DNA of 64,000 bases from Pandoraea vervacti (lineage in GTDB: Bacteria > Pseudomonadota > Gammaproteobacteria > Burkholderiales > Burkholderiaceae), in NCBI RefSeq assembly GCF_000934605.2, contig NZ_CP010897.2, positions 2,728,001 through 2,792,000 of the forward strand, written 5' to 3'. The notes beneath the pieces are model-generated. The model ran no database searches, was not told the DNA's origin, and saw only the letters and a list, made by a program, of their open reading frames with translations. This document shows, one piece after another, positions 27,516 through 36,086 of the stretch. The position numbers and the translations under genes were made by a program. The first letter of the stretch is position 1. Every line of letters starts with the position of its first letter.

Positions 27516-27530
27516 TCATATTCAATATGA
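27516..27530. promoter_or_regulatory. Putative LysR operator: perfect inverted repeat TCATATT-C-AATATGA
   Basis: 15-bp palindrome in the 206-base divergent region between the LysR gene and the catabolic operon. It embeds the ATAT-N3-ATAT dyad common for NodD/NahR-type sites. It is centred about 100 bases from each start codon. Confidence 0.55.
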
Positions 27531-27625
27531 TTTTCATTGCATAGATTTATACGCTGGCGCGCCGTACCTTTACGCCAACACGCCGCAACAGGCGTGGCGA
27601 AGATGGGCATCAGGAGACGACGGAA

Positions 27626-29347
27626 ATGGATTGTGATGTGTTGATCGTGGGCGCTGGCCCGGTGGGATTGTTCCTGGCGGCGTCGCTGGCGCAGCAGGGG
27701 CTTAGCGTTCAGGTGTTCGATGCGAAATCAGGGACAAGTCAGCATCCGGCCGCCAACGCCAACAGCGCGCGCACGATGGAGCACTTCCGCCGTATCGGCG
27801 TCGCGGCACACATCCGCACGCTCGGTCTGCCGCAGGACCAGCCGCAGGACGTGGCTTACTTCACCACGATCGCCGGCCATGAGCTGGCTCGCCTGTCGCT
27901 CCCGGCGTCGCGCGACGCCGTCGCTTACGCCAAGGCACACGGGTTCACCTGGCCGACGCCCGAGCCACCGCATCGGTGCTCGCAGCTCTACATCGAGCCG
28001 GTGCTGCTCGACGCCGCACGCCGGCAGCCGACCTGCACCGTGCACTTCGACGCGACCGTCACCGACATTGCGCAGGACGCCCAGAGCGTGACGGCGGTTG
28101 TCACGCTCGCCGCCACGGCGGATCGCCCGGCGCACGTGCGCCGCGTGCGCGCCCGCTATGCCGTGGGATGCGACGGGCCGCGCAGCTTCGTGCGCCGCGC
28201 GCTCGGCCTGCGCTACGGGGGCGTGGCGAACGAAAAACGCGCGTTTATGGGCGGGCAAATGGAGGCCGTGTATTTTTACGCGCCCAGCCTCATCGAAGCG
28301 AGCGGCAAAGCCGCCGCGTGGCAATACTGGACCTTCGGCCCGACCCAGCGCGCACTGATCGTCTCGGTGGACGGACGCGGGCACTTCATCATGAATGTGC
28401 AACTGCAGGGCGACGACGCGCCATCGGAAGACGTCGTGCGCTCGCGCATCGCGCAGGCGCTCGGTGCCGACATCCCGTTTGAAGTCAAAAGCTCGTCGGC
28501 GTGGACAGCGGGCCATGCGCTGGTGGCCGAACGCTTCGTCGACGCCCGGGTATTTCTATGCGGCGACGCCGCTCACCTGTTCACACCGACGGGCGGACTG
28601 GGCTACAACACGGGCATCGACGACGCGGCCAATCTCTCGTGGAAGCTCGTGGCGCTGGTGCGCGGTCGCGCCGGTGCGGCGCTCGCGCAAAGCTACGATG
28701 CGGAACGCCGTCCGGCGGGTGAGCGCAACACGGCCTTCGCACGAGACTTCGCCAACAGCATCGGCTATGTCTGCCTGCCCCCCGAAGCGTACGAACCCGG
28801 TCCGGCGGGCGACGCCGCACGACGCGCCGTCGGTGACTACCTCGCCTTCCACGCCCACCACGAATTCGTGATTCCGGGCGTGCACCTCGGCACGCGCTAC
28901 GAAGGGTCGCCGCTAATCGACACCGAGCCGGGCAGTCCGCCCGCCGACAATGCGAATCTCTATGTGCCGAGCGCTCGGGCCGGACATCGCGCGCCGCACG
29001 CATGGCTTGCCGACGGCACATCGTTGTACGACGCCATGGGTCCACAGTTCACCCTGCTGTGTCTGGACGCCCCGGCACCGGACGCCTCCATGCTTCAGAC
29101 GGCGCGCAACGTGCTCGGCGACCTCGCCGTCGTCTCACCGCGACAAGTCGACCTGCCCGCACTCAAGCCGCTCTACGAGCGCCGCTACGTCCTGATTCGT
29201 CCCGACCTTCACGTGGCGTGGCGAGGCGACGCGCTCGACGACAGGTTCCACGCCGCCGTGCGCCGTAGCATTGCCCTCGACGCGAACGCGCCACCCGCCG
29301 CGATGCCGGCGCCATCGGCCGCCGCGGCCCCCCTTTTGACGTCGTGA
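27626..29347 (+). CDS. FAD-dependent aromatic monooxygenase (PheA/TfdB/MhpA family)
   Basis: 573 residues. It has the Rossmann motif VGAGPVGLFLAASLAQQG at the N-terminus, a DG motif (CDGPRSFVRRALG, about residue 190) that binds FAD and NAD(P)H, and a GD motif with CGDAAHLFTPTGGLGYNTG (about residues 311-330) plus DDAANLSWKL. A thioredoxin-like C-terminal domain follows, as in phenol hydroxylase-type members. The expected reaction is NAD(P)H- and O2-dependent hydroxylation of an aromatic ring. First gene of a plus-strand operon with transporter, FAH hydrolase, extradiol dioxygenase and porin, divergent from a LysR regulator. Exact substrate not identifiable. Confidence 0.9.
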   Translation: MDCDVLIVGAGPVGLFLAASLAQQGLSVQVFDAKSGTSQHPAANANSARTMEHFRRIGVAAHIRTLGLPQDQPQDVAYFTTIAGHELARLSLPASRDAVAYAKAHGFTWPTPEPPHRCSQLYIEPVLLDAARRQPTCTVHFDATVTDIAQDAQSVTAVVTLAATADRPAHVRRVRARYAVGCDGPRSFVRRALGLRYGGVANEKRAFMGGQMEAVYFYAPSLIEASGKAAAWQYWTFGPTQRALIVSVDGRGHFIMNVQLQGDDAPSEDVVRSRIAQALGADIPFEVKSSSAWTAGHALVAERFVDARVFLCGDAAHLFTPTGGLGYNTGIDDAANLSWKLVALVRGRAGAALAQSYDAERRPAGERNTAFARDFANSIGYVCLPPEAYEPGPAGDAARRAVGDYLAFHAHHEFVIPGVHLGTRYEGSPLIDTEPGSPPADNANLYVPSARAGHRAPHAWLADGTSLYDAMGPQFTLLCLDAPAPDASMLQTARNVLGDLAVVSPRQVDLPALKPLYERRYVLIRPDLHVAWRGDALDDRFHAAVRRSIALDANAPPAAMPAPSAAAAPLLTS

Positions 29348-29496
29348 GATCAGGCGATCGTCATAACGCCATAACGCTATCGCACCCACCCCGTTCCGAG
29401 CTTTTCCTCCGCGCCATGCCGGCCACGCACGACGACAACAGACGCTGGCAGTCGCAGACCGATGAGACCTTCACCGGTAACCACCAGGAGACAACG

Positions 29497-30891
29497 ATGT
29501 ACGCAAATTCACCGTCGCAATCGACGACAACAGCCCAACCGGATGCGCATGTCGCCAGGGAGCATCGCCAGCCTCGCGTGGGCATGACCGCCCTTGGGCG
29601 GCTCACGCTCTTTCTGTGCTTTCTTATCGTTGCGGCCGACGGCTTCGACGTGGCCAGCGTGGGTTACGTCGCCCCCTTGCTCAAGCATCAATGGGCGCTC
29701 AGTCCCGCCGCACTGGGACCGGTGTTCGGTGCGGGCCTCTTTGGCCTGACGATCGGCAGCTTTCTTTTTGGGCCGCTTGCCGACCGGATCGGCCGCAAGC
29801 GCGTGATTCTGATCTCGATGTTCCTGTTCGGGCTTGGCAGTCTTGCGTGTGCCTGGTCGCCGTCGATCGGCTGGCTCGTCTTCCTCCGGTTTCTGACCGG
29901 TGCGGGACTCGGCGGCGCCATGCCCAACGCCATTACGCTGTCTTCGGAATACAGCCCGGCGCACAACCGCGCGTGGCTTGTGACCCTCATGTTCTGCGGC
30001 TTTACGCTCGGGCTCGCGTGTGGCGGTTATGTAGCGGCGTGGCTGATCCCGCATTTCGGCTGGCACGGCGTGTTCGTCTTCGGCGGGCTGGCGCCCCTGG
30101 CGTTGTTGCCGGTCGTGGCGTGGAAGTTGCCGGAGTCGTTGCGCTTCATGGCCGGTAAGCCTGCATTCGCCAGGCAAATGCAACGTACGCTGGTGCGACT
30201 GGGCGAGCGTGGCGCCGCCGAGTTCGAAGCCGAGTTCGAAGCTGAGACGGCGGCGGAACGAAACACGGTGGCTGCCAGGTCGGACGAGCGTCCCGTCGCC
30301 ACCCTGTTTAATGCCCACTACCGCACCGGCACGCTGCTCCTGTGGCTGGCGTTCTTCTGCACGCTGTGGGTCTACTACCAGATCAGCAGCTGGCTGCCGA
30401 CGGTGCTCACCGAGAGCGGCATCGGCGTCGCCCACGCTGCACAAGTGGGCGCGATGCTCCCGATCGGCGGCACGCTCGGCTCGCTGCTCAATGCCCGGCT
30501 GATGGATCGCTTCAATCCGTTTGTCGTGCTGGCAATGTCCTACATGATCGCCGCCGTCTCCATCGCGCTGATCGGGATATCGGTGAATTCGGCCGCGCTG
30601 GTGTTCGTCGCCGTGTTCTTCGCCGGGTTTGGCCTGTCCGGCGCGCAGACCGGTGCGAACGTGCTGGTGGCGGGCTTCTACACGACCGGCGCGCGGGCGA
30701 CCGGGGTGAGTTGGGCCCTCGGGGTCGGTCGCGTCGGCTCGATCATCGGCTCCATGACCGGCGGCGTGTTGCTCGCCACCCTGGGGTCGGTGCCGGTGTC
30801 GTTCCTCGTCTTCGCACTTCCCGCCGTCATCGCCGGTCTCGCGATGATCGCCAACGGCCTGCGCTACCGGAAGCCCTCCCCCGCCGTCTGA
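29497..30891 (+). CDS. MFS transporter, aromatic acid:H+ symporter type
   Basis: 464 residues from the ATG at 29497 (CAGGAGA upstream); in-frame starts from 29344 lack a site and add a charged non-membrane leader. Twelve hydrophobic helices are evident. The conserved loop between helices 2 and 3 reads GPLADRIGRKRVI, the N-terminal helix has AADGFDVASVGYVAP as in the AAHS (PcaK/BenK/MhpT) group, and LPESLRFMAG follows helix 6. It likely imports the aromatic acid processed by this operon. It lies between the hydroxylase (149-base gap) and the FAH-family gene. Confidence 0.88.
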   Translation: MYANSPSQSTTTAQPDAHVAREHRQPRVGMTALGRLTLFLCFLIVAADGFDVASVGYVAPLLKHQWALSPAALGPVFGAGLFGLTIGSFLFGPLADRIGRKRVILISMFLFGLGSLACAWSPSIGWLVFLRFLTGAGLGGAMPNAITLSSEYSPAHNRAWLVTLMFCGFTLGLACGGYVAAWLIPHFGWHGVFVFGGLAPLALLPVVAWKLPESLRFMAGKPAFARQMQRTLVRLGERGAAEFEAEFEAETAAERNTVAARSDERPVATLFNAHYRTGTLLLWLAFFCTLWVYYQISSWLPTVLTESGIGVAHAAQVGAMLPIGGTLGSLLNARLMDRFNPFVVLAMSYMIAAVSIALIGISVNSAALVFVAVFFAGFGLSGAQTGANVLVAGFYTTGARATGVSWALGVGRVGSIIGSMTGGVLLATLGSVPVSFLVFALPAVIAGLAMIANGLRYRKPSPAV

Positions 30892-31005
30892 ACTTCATCG
30901 ACCCTCACTCGAAGCCTGATGCCGGTTCTCGCATGAGCGTGGTCCGGCATGTCGACGACGATCTGGCCATTCATCCATTCAACCCACTGTTTTCAGGAGT
31001 CCACC

Positions 31006-31869
31006 ATGCGCTTTGTCAGTTTTGAATTCGATGGCAAACCCCGTCTCGGCATTCGCGAGGCCGACCGCATCCGGATCCTCGGCGATTTCGCCCTCGAGGA
31101 CTTGCTTGCGAACGACGTCGATCTCGTCGCCTTCGCCAACGCCAACACGTCCACGGACTATGTCAGCGCCGACGCCGTTCGGTTGCTGCCGCCGCTGCGC
31201 CGCCCGCCCAAGATTTTGTGCGTCGGGCTGAACTATCGCGACCATTCGGCAGAGAGCCAGTACGCGCAGCCTGATTACCCGACGCTCTTTACCCGCGTGA
31301 ACACAAGTCTTGTCGCCCACGACGCACCGATTGTGCGACCGGCTGTGACGGACAGCGAAGGTGTCGACTACGAAGGCGAGCTGGCCGTCGTCATCGGTCG
31401 CGGTGGACGTCATATTCGCCGTGAAGACGCCCTGCAACACGTGGCAGGTTATTCCGTGTTCAACGACGGATCGATTCGCGAATATCAATTCAAGACCCCG
31501 CAGTGGACGATGGGCAAGAACTTCGACGCCACTGGCGCGTTCGGCCCCGATCTCGTGACTGCCGACGAACTGCCACCCGGCGCGCGCGGCCTGCTGCTGC
31601 AAACGCGCCTGAACGGTCAGGTCGTGCAGTCCGCCAGTACCGACGACATGGTGTTCGATGTCGCCACGCTCATCGAAGTGATCAGCCAGGGCATCACGCT
31701 CGAAGCCGGCGACGTGATTGTCGCGGGCACGCCCTCGGGCATCGGCTGGGCGCGCACCCCCAGATTGCTCATGCGCGCGGGGGATGTGTGCGAGGTCGAA
31801 ATCGAGCGCATCGGCCTGCTGCGCAACGCGATTGCCGACGAAGCGGCGCTGCCTCGCTCGCGCGGCTGA
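31006..31869 (+). CDS. Fumarylacetoacetate hydrolase-family enzyme
   Basis: 287 residues; start at 31006 with CAGGAG upstream. A short N-terminal domain precedes the FAH fold: ILCVGLNYRDHSAES, the metal-binding YEGELAVVIG (Glu pair), the Asp-containing SVFNDGSIREYQFK, and GDVIVAGTPSGIGWARTP. Members hydrolyse C-C bonds of acylpyruvates or act as decarboxylase/isomerases on ring-cleavage products, using Mg2+. In this operon it would handle the product of the VOC dioxygenase encoded next, 58 bases downstream. Confidence 0.9.
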   Translation: MRFVSFEFDGKPRLGIREADRIRILGDFALEDLLANDVDLVAFANANTSTDYVSADAVRLLPPLRRPPKILCVGLNYRDHSAESQYAQPDYPTLFTRVNTSLVAHDAPIVRPAVTDSEGVDYEGELAVVIGRGGRHIRREDALQHVAGYSVFNDGSIREYQFKTPQWTMGKNFDATGAFGPDLVTADELPPGARGLLLQTRLNGQVVQSASTDDMVFDVATLIEVISQGITLEAGDVIVAGTPSGIGWARTPRLLMRAGDVCEVEIERIGLLRNAIADEAALPRSRG

Positions 31870-31927
31870 TCTCGTCGCTCTGCCGGTGCGCCTCCCGGCG
31901 TGCCGCGCAGCCTCACTGGAGGACGTC

Positions 31928-32899
31928 ATGACCGTTTCGCCAACGCCGGACAAGATGCGCGCCGTACATTCGATCGATCACTTTGCCCTGCACGTACCCT
32001 CGCTCAGGGAAGCGCACCACTTCTTCACGGCCTTCGGGCTGGACGTGCGCGAAACCACGTTGCATGAGACGGGGCTCGAACTGCGCGCCGATGACGGCCA
32101 TCGCTGGGCGCGCCTGCTGCCCGGCGACGGCAAGTCGCTCGCCTATCTGCTGTTCAATTGCTTCGCGCAGGACTTCGATGCCATCCGGGCGCAGATCGAG
32201 GGCACCGGCGCGCCATTGGCCGATGCCCCGGCAGCCCTTGTCCGGGACGGCGCTTCGCGACAGGAAAACGGTGTCTGGTTTCGCGATCCCGACGGCAACC
32301 TCATCGGCGTACGCGTGGGCGAAAAGACATCGCCTGATGCGAAGCCGCCGTTCGTGGCCAGCGCCAGCGGCGTCGGCGAACGGGGTACTCGGGCTCGGCA
32401 CGACGTGACGCCGGTGCGCCCGCGACGGTTATCGCACGTGCTGCTGTTCACGCCCGACGTGCAGCGCGCGGTGGCGTTCTATCACGCGGCGATAGGGCTG
32501 AGGCTCTCGGATCGGTCGCGCGACCTGATCGCCTTCACCCACGCACCGCACGGTTGCGATCACCATCTGCTGGCGTTCGCTAAGAGCCACGCGCGCGGCT
32601 GGCATCACTGCTCGTGGGATGTGGCGAGCCTCGACGATGTCGGCAACGGCGCGGCGCAAATGGCTGCCGCCGGTTATCGCCACGGGTGGGGGACGGGGCG
32701 ACACGTGCTCGGCTCGAACTACTTCCACTACATACAGGACCCGTGGGGATCGTTCAGCGAGTTCTCTGCCGATATCGACTTCGTCGCGAAAGGCCACGCA
32801 TGGCCCGCTGGCGACTTCGATCCCGAGGACTCGTTGTACCTGTGGGGCCCCGACGTTCCTGATGATTTCATTCGCAATACCGACACACCGCCCGCCTGA
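31928..32899 (+). CDS. VOC-superfamily extradiol dioxygenase-like protein
   Basis: 323 residues from the ATG at 31928 (GGAGGA upstream). Two tandem beta-alpha-beta-beta-beta modules are visible: an N-terminal one (IDHFALHVPSLREAHHFF) and a C-terminal one (RLSHVLLFTPDVQRAVAFY). The second has the Fe(II)/Mn(II) facial triad pattern of type I extradiol dioxygenases: His170 (RLSHVLL), His227 (WHHCSWDV) and Glu278 (GSFSEFSAD). Ring cleavage of a catechol-like product of the upstream hydroxylase is the natural reading. Substrate specificity is not determined. Confidence 0.85.
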   Translation: MTVSPTPDKMRAVHSIDHFALHVPSLREAHHFFTAFGLDVRETTLHETGLELRADDGHRWARLLPGDGKSLAYLLFNCFAQDFDAIRAQIEGTGAPLADAPAALVRDGASRQENGVWFRDPDGNLIGVRVGEKTSPDAKPPFVASASGVGERGTRARHDVTPVRPRRLSHVLLFTPDVQRAVAFYHAAIGLRLSDRSRDLIAFTHAPHGCDHHLLAFAKSHARGWHHCSWDVASLDDVGNGAAQMAAAGYRHGWGTGRHVLGSNYFHYIQDPWGSFSEFSADIDFVAKGHAWPAGDFDPEDSLYLWGPDVPDDFIRNTDTPPA

Positions 32900-32956
32900 G
32901 CGGCGCGCATTCTACAGACCAGACTGACTGGCGTCGACAAGGACAAGGAGACAGAC

Positions 32957-34117
32957 ATGAAAGCAGCAACGTTGCGCCTCGCAGGCGTAGCGGCGGGCGC
33001 GCTCGCCTGCACGGGACCGACACCCGTGCTCGCACAATCCAACATTCAGCTGTACGGCGTGCTCGACACTGGTATCGAATTCGTCACGCATGCCGGACCG
33101 TCCGGCGACAACCTCTGGCGCGTTCCCGGCATTACCGGTACGATGCCCTCGCGCTGGGGCATTCGCGGCAGCGAAGACCTCGGTGGCGGTTTGCATGCCC
33201 TCTTCACATTGGAAAATGGCTTCAACGTGCGTGCAGGCGACGTGAATCAGGGCGGACGGCTGTTCGGTCGGCAGTCGTGGGTCGGCTTGCAGAGCGACTG
33301 GGGCACATTGAGTTTCGGGCGTCAGTACTCGATGACGTTCTGGGCGCTGTCCGACGCCGACATTCTCGGGCCGGACATCTACGGCGGCCTCGGATCGTTC
33401 GACGCCTACATTCCCAATGCGCGCAGCGATAATACGGTCGCGTACAAGGGAACGTGGCAGGGGGTTACCGTTGGCGCCACGTGGTCCTTCGGCCGCGACA
33501 GTGGGGGGACCGGCAATTCGCCGGGTCAGGGAACGTGCGCGGGGAACGGCACTGGCGCGAACGGCTCGCCAGCGTGCCGTCAATGGTCGGCGATGCTGCG
33601 CTACGACGCATCCGCATTCGGCGTGGCGGCGGCCTATGACCAGCAACATGGCGGCCCGGGCGCTGCCGCGAGCTTTTTCGACGGTGTCGCGCCGCTCGCC
33701 ATTACCGGTAGTGGCGCGACCGACGCGCGCATCCAACTCAACGCCTATGTCAAAGGCGACAAGTGGAAAGTCGGCGGCGGCTGGCTGGGCCGACGCGTGA
33801 GCACCGACGCGCCCACCCTGCCGGGCGTCAATTCCGACATGTTCTATCTCACGGCGTCGTACGCATGGCAGCCGCAGTTCGTGATCGACGGCGGCGTGTA
33901 CCGGATCGTCAATACGCAACACGATACGCGTGGCACGATCGCCGCGTTGCGTGGCACATGGCTGCTTTCGCGGCGATCCGCCGTGTACCTGCAAAGCGGG
34001 TATCTGTTCAACAGCGCGCGCGCAGCGTACACGCTCAGCCAGGGCGGCGCGGGAGCCTCACCCAACGCCGGTGTGAACCAGTTGGGCGTGATGGCCGGCG
34101 TTCGGCATACGTTCTGA
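32957..34117 (+). CDS. Porin (Gram-negative Porin_4/OmpC-like)
   Basis: 386 residues. A signal peptide ends at PVLAQS and the mature protein begins NIQLYGVLDTGIEF, the standard opening of beta-proteobacterial trimeric porins. SRWGIRGSEDLGGGLHALFTLENGF and GRLFGRQSWVGL are the usual strand motifs, and the chain ends in Phe (GVRHTF). It is the last gene of the aromatic operon (57 bases after the dioxygenase), suggesting outer-membrane entry of the substrate. One Cys pair lies in an extended loop (GTCAGNGTGANGSPAC). Confidence 0.93.
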   Translation: MKAATLRLAGVAAGALACTGPTPVLAQSNIQLYGVLDTGIEFVTHAGPSGDNLWRVPGITGTMPSRWGIRGSEDLGGGLHALFTLENGFNVRAGDVNQGGRLFGRQSWVGLQSDWGTLSFGRQYSMTFWALSDADILGPDIYGGLGSFDAYIPNARSDNTVAYKGTWQGVTVGATWSFGRDSGGTGNSPGQGTCAGNGTGANGSPACRQWSAMLRYDASAFGVAAAYDQQHGGPGAAASFFDGVAPLAITGSGATDARIQLNAYVKGDKWKVGGGWLGRRVSTDAPTLPGVNSDMFYLTASYAWQPQFVIDGGVYRIVNTQHDTRGTIAALRGTWLLSRRSAVYLQSGYLFNSARAAYTLSQGGAGASPNAGVNQLGVMAGVRHTF

Positions 34118-34133
34118 CCGCGCGTTCGTCTGA

Positions 34134-34162
34134 TGGCGACGGCGCACAGGCGAGCGTCGCCA
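34134..34162 (+). terminator. Stem-loop after the porin gene
   Basis: TGGCGACG (34134-34141) pairs with CGTCGCCA (34155-34162) across a 13-base loop, 16 bases after the porin stop. No T run follows, so it may be a weak or Rho-assisted end of the operon. Confidence 0.45.
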
Positions 34163-34189
34163 CGATCCACTATTGACCTGAGTTTGAAA

Positions 34190-34208
34190 TGAAATGATAA
34201 TCAGTCGC
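34190..34208. promoter_or_regulatory. Putative Fur box
   Basis: TGAAATGATAATCAGTCGC matches 13 of 19 positions of the consensus GATAATGATAATCATTATC, including the uninterrupted core AATGATAATCA. It lies about 145 bases upstream of the FecI-like sigma factor gene, the expected place for iron repression. Confidence 0.7.
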
Positions 34209-34336
34209 ATTTAATAACTGTACTCGATACACCGATCCGACAGGCTCGGCTCCCGACTTCTCGTGCTTTTATTCTCCTTTTGTCATCGCGCCGCCCGCCG
34301 GGCTGCTTCGTCCGGGCGCCTCGCGCCCGTCGTGTG

Positions 34337-34834
34337 ATGGCAACCTCCATGCGCCCCCGAGGTATCTTCGTCTACTACGACGAATTGCTTCGCACGTGGA
34401 CTGCAAAGCTCAGCAACCGCCATCAGGCGGAAGATCTGGCACAGGACTCGCTGCTCCGAGTCCTGGAGTTGAAAACGCCGCCGGAACAACCGCGCGCTTA
34501 TCTGCATCAGACCGCGCGCAACATCGCCGTCGATGCTTACCGCCGCGAAGGCGGACGCGAGCAAACGACGCTCGATGCCCTCGCGGAGTTCGAAGCCCCG
34601 ACGGGCAATCCGGAAGACGAGGCGCATGCGATGCAACTCGCTCGTGCTATCGAAGCGGCCTTATCGGAACTTCCCCTGAAGTGCCGGCAAGTCTTCATCT
34701 GGCAGCGTATCGAGGGCTGCAGCCAGCAAGAGATCGCCGAGCGGCTCGATCTGTCGAAAAATATGGTTGAGAAGTATATGATTCGGGCGATGAAACATTT
34801 GCGAGAACGCCTCGGCCCACTAAGTCCCCAGTAA
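34337..34834 (+). CDS. ECF sigma factor, FecI-like
   Basis: 165 residues from the ATG at 34337. A TTG at 34280 would extend the protein by 19 Arg/Pro-rich residues outside the fold; an ATG at 34349 is also possible and none has a strong ribosome-binding site. Region 2 (YYDELLRTWTAKLSNRHQAE, DLAQDSLLRVLE) and region 4 (LSELPLKCRQVFIWQRIEG, SQQEIAERLDLSKNMVEKYM) are clear. FecI-type factors transcribe TonB-receptor genes on a signal passed by FecR. FecR and an STN-domain receptor gene follow in the same orientation. Confidence 0.88.
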   Translation: MATSMRPRGIFVYYDELLRTWTAKLSNRHQAEDLAQDSLLRVLELKTPPEQPRAYLHQTARNIAVDAYRREGGREQTTLDALAEFEAPTGNPEDEAHAMQLARAIEAALSELPLKCRQVFIWQRIEGCSQQEIAERLDLSKNMVEKYMIRAMKHLRERLGPLSPQ

Positions 34835-34936
34835 GGCGTGAGTTTGTGACCCTCTTCCCGTCTACTCCTATTTCTCGCCTGCCTGAGCGGCAGTTCAGTC
34901 AGATGCGCAGCGTTTGCCCTGCTCCTTTCGGTGACG

Positions 34937-36010
34937 ATGTCGATGTCGCGCGCTGAACATATTCGCCATGAAGCCGCGCGATGGTTCGCCAAGGCGCATG
35001 GCGGCGCATTCTCCGATGCGCAACGCGCTTCGCTCGACGCGTGGCTGTCGGCCGATCCGCTGCACCGTGCCGAATACGCTGCATTGACGCGTGTATGGCA
35101 GGCGGCCGCGAGCGTGCCGTCGGCGCGGCTGCGCGCGCTGGCCGAACCGGAGGTGGCAGGTGTCGGCGCGACATTGCCGGGGCGGCGCGTCGCGAACCGA
35201 TGGATCGCTCTCGCATGCGTTTGCGTGCTGGCGGTCTCGCTTGGCGCCGTGGTGCTGCCTGCGGTCAATCGGTCGATCCAGGACATGGCCTCGGTCTCGC
35301 CCACAAGCCCGGCGTCGGAGTCGGGGGCTGAGTCGGGGTCGGAGTCGGCGCAGGCGCAGGAATTCTCGACCCGCCCCGGCGAGCGACGCACCGTGACGCT
35401 CGCCGACGGGACAGCCGTGGAGCTCAGTACCCGTACGCGCATTCAGGTGAACTACACCCCGGCGCAACGTAGCGTCACGCTCCTCTCGGGCGAAGCGATG
35501 TTCTCGGTGACGCACGACGCCGCGCGGCCGTTCGTGGTGGATGCGGGCGTTGGCCGGGTGACCGTCACGGGCACCCGCTTCGATGTGCGCCGTGTCGCGA
35601 ATGGTCTGGATGTTGCGGTCGAATCGGGCGCCGTCAGGGTCGATGGCGTCGGGGCACGCGCGCCGGCCGGACAGGCAAAAACGTCTGCGCTGCTCACGGG
35701 CGGGTTGGGCACGACAGTGGATGCCGACGGTGCGGTCGCCTCTCCCGGACCGGTGAACCTGTCAACGACGCTGGCCTGGCGCGACGGCAAACTGGTCTTC
35801 CAGAACGCGACGCTCGCCGACGTCGCGAACGAAGTCTCGTTGTACCGACAATCGCCGGTGGTGGTGGCCAACGACGCCGTCGGGCAACTTCGCGTGAGCA
35901 GCGTATTCAGCGCTGACAACACCGACGATCTGCTCGCTGCCCTGCCCCAGTTTTTGCCGGTCAGGGTGCAGACGCTTGCGGACGGCAGCGTAAAAATTTC
36001 GTCGAAGTGA
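34937..36010 (+). CDS. FecR-family anti-sigma/sigma-regulator protein
   Basis: 357 residues from the ATG at 34937 (GTG at 34931 is equally possible). A cytoplasmic N-terminal DUF4880-like segment (AARWFAKAHGGAFSDAQRAS, ADPLHRAEYAALTRVWQA) precedes one transmembrane helix (IALACVCVLAVSLGAVVLPA, about residues 97-116), a Ser/Glu/Ala linker and the periplasmic FecR domain (RRTVTLADGTAVELSTRTRI, VTVTGTRFDVRR). A C-terminal STN-like segment is present (FQNATLADVANEVSLYRQSP). It relays receptor occupancy to the sigma factor encoded 102 bases upstream. Confidence 0.9.
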   Translation: MSMSRAEHIRHEAARWFAKAHGGAFSDAQRASLDAWLSADPLHRAEYAALTRVWQAAASVPSARLRALAEPEVAGVGATLPGRRVANRWIALACVCVLAVSLGAVVLPAVNRSIQDMASVSPTSPASESGAESGSESAQAQEFSTRPGERRTVTLADGTAVELSTRTRIQVNYTPAQRSVTLLSGEAMFSVTHDAARPFVVDAGVGRVTVTGTRFDVRRVANGLDVAVESGAVRVDGVGARAPAGQAKTSALLTGGLGTTVDADGAVASPGPVNLSTTLAWRDGKLVFQNATLADVANEVSLYRQSPVVVANDAVGQLRVSSVFSADNTDDLLAALPQFLPVRVQTLADGSVKISSK

Positions 36011-36086
36011 TTCAGGTTTTTGCACGGCGTTTCGTCTTCTGATAGTTCGCCCACATCGCTGAGCGGCGAACCCATCAAAATTCGAA

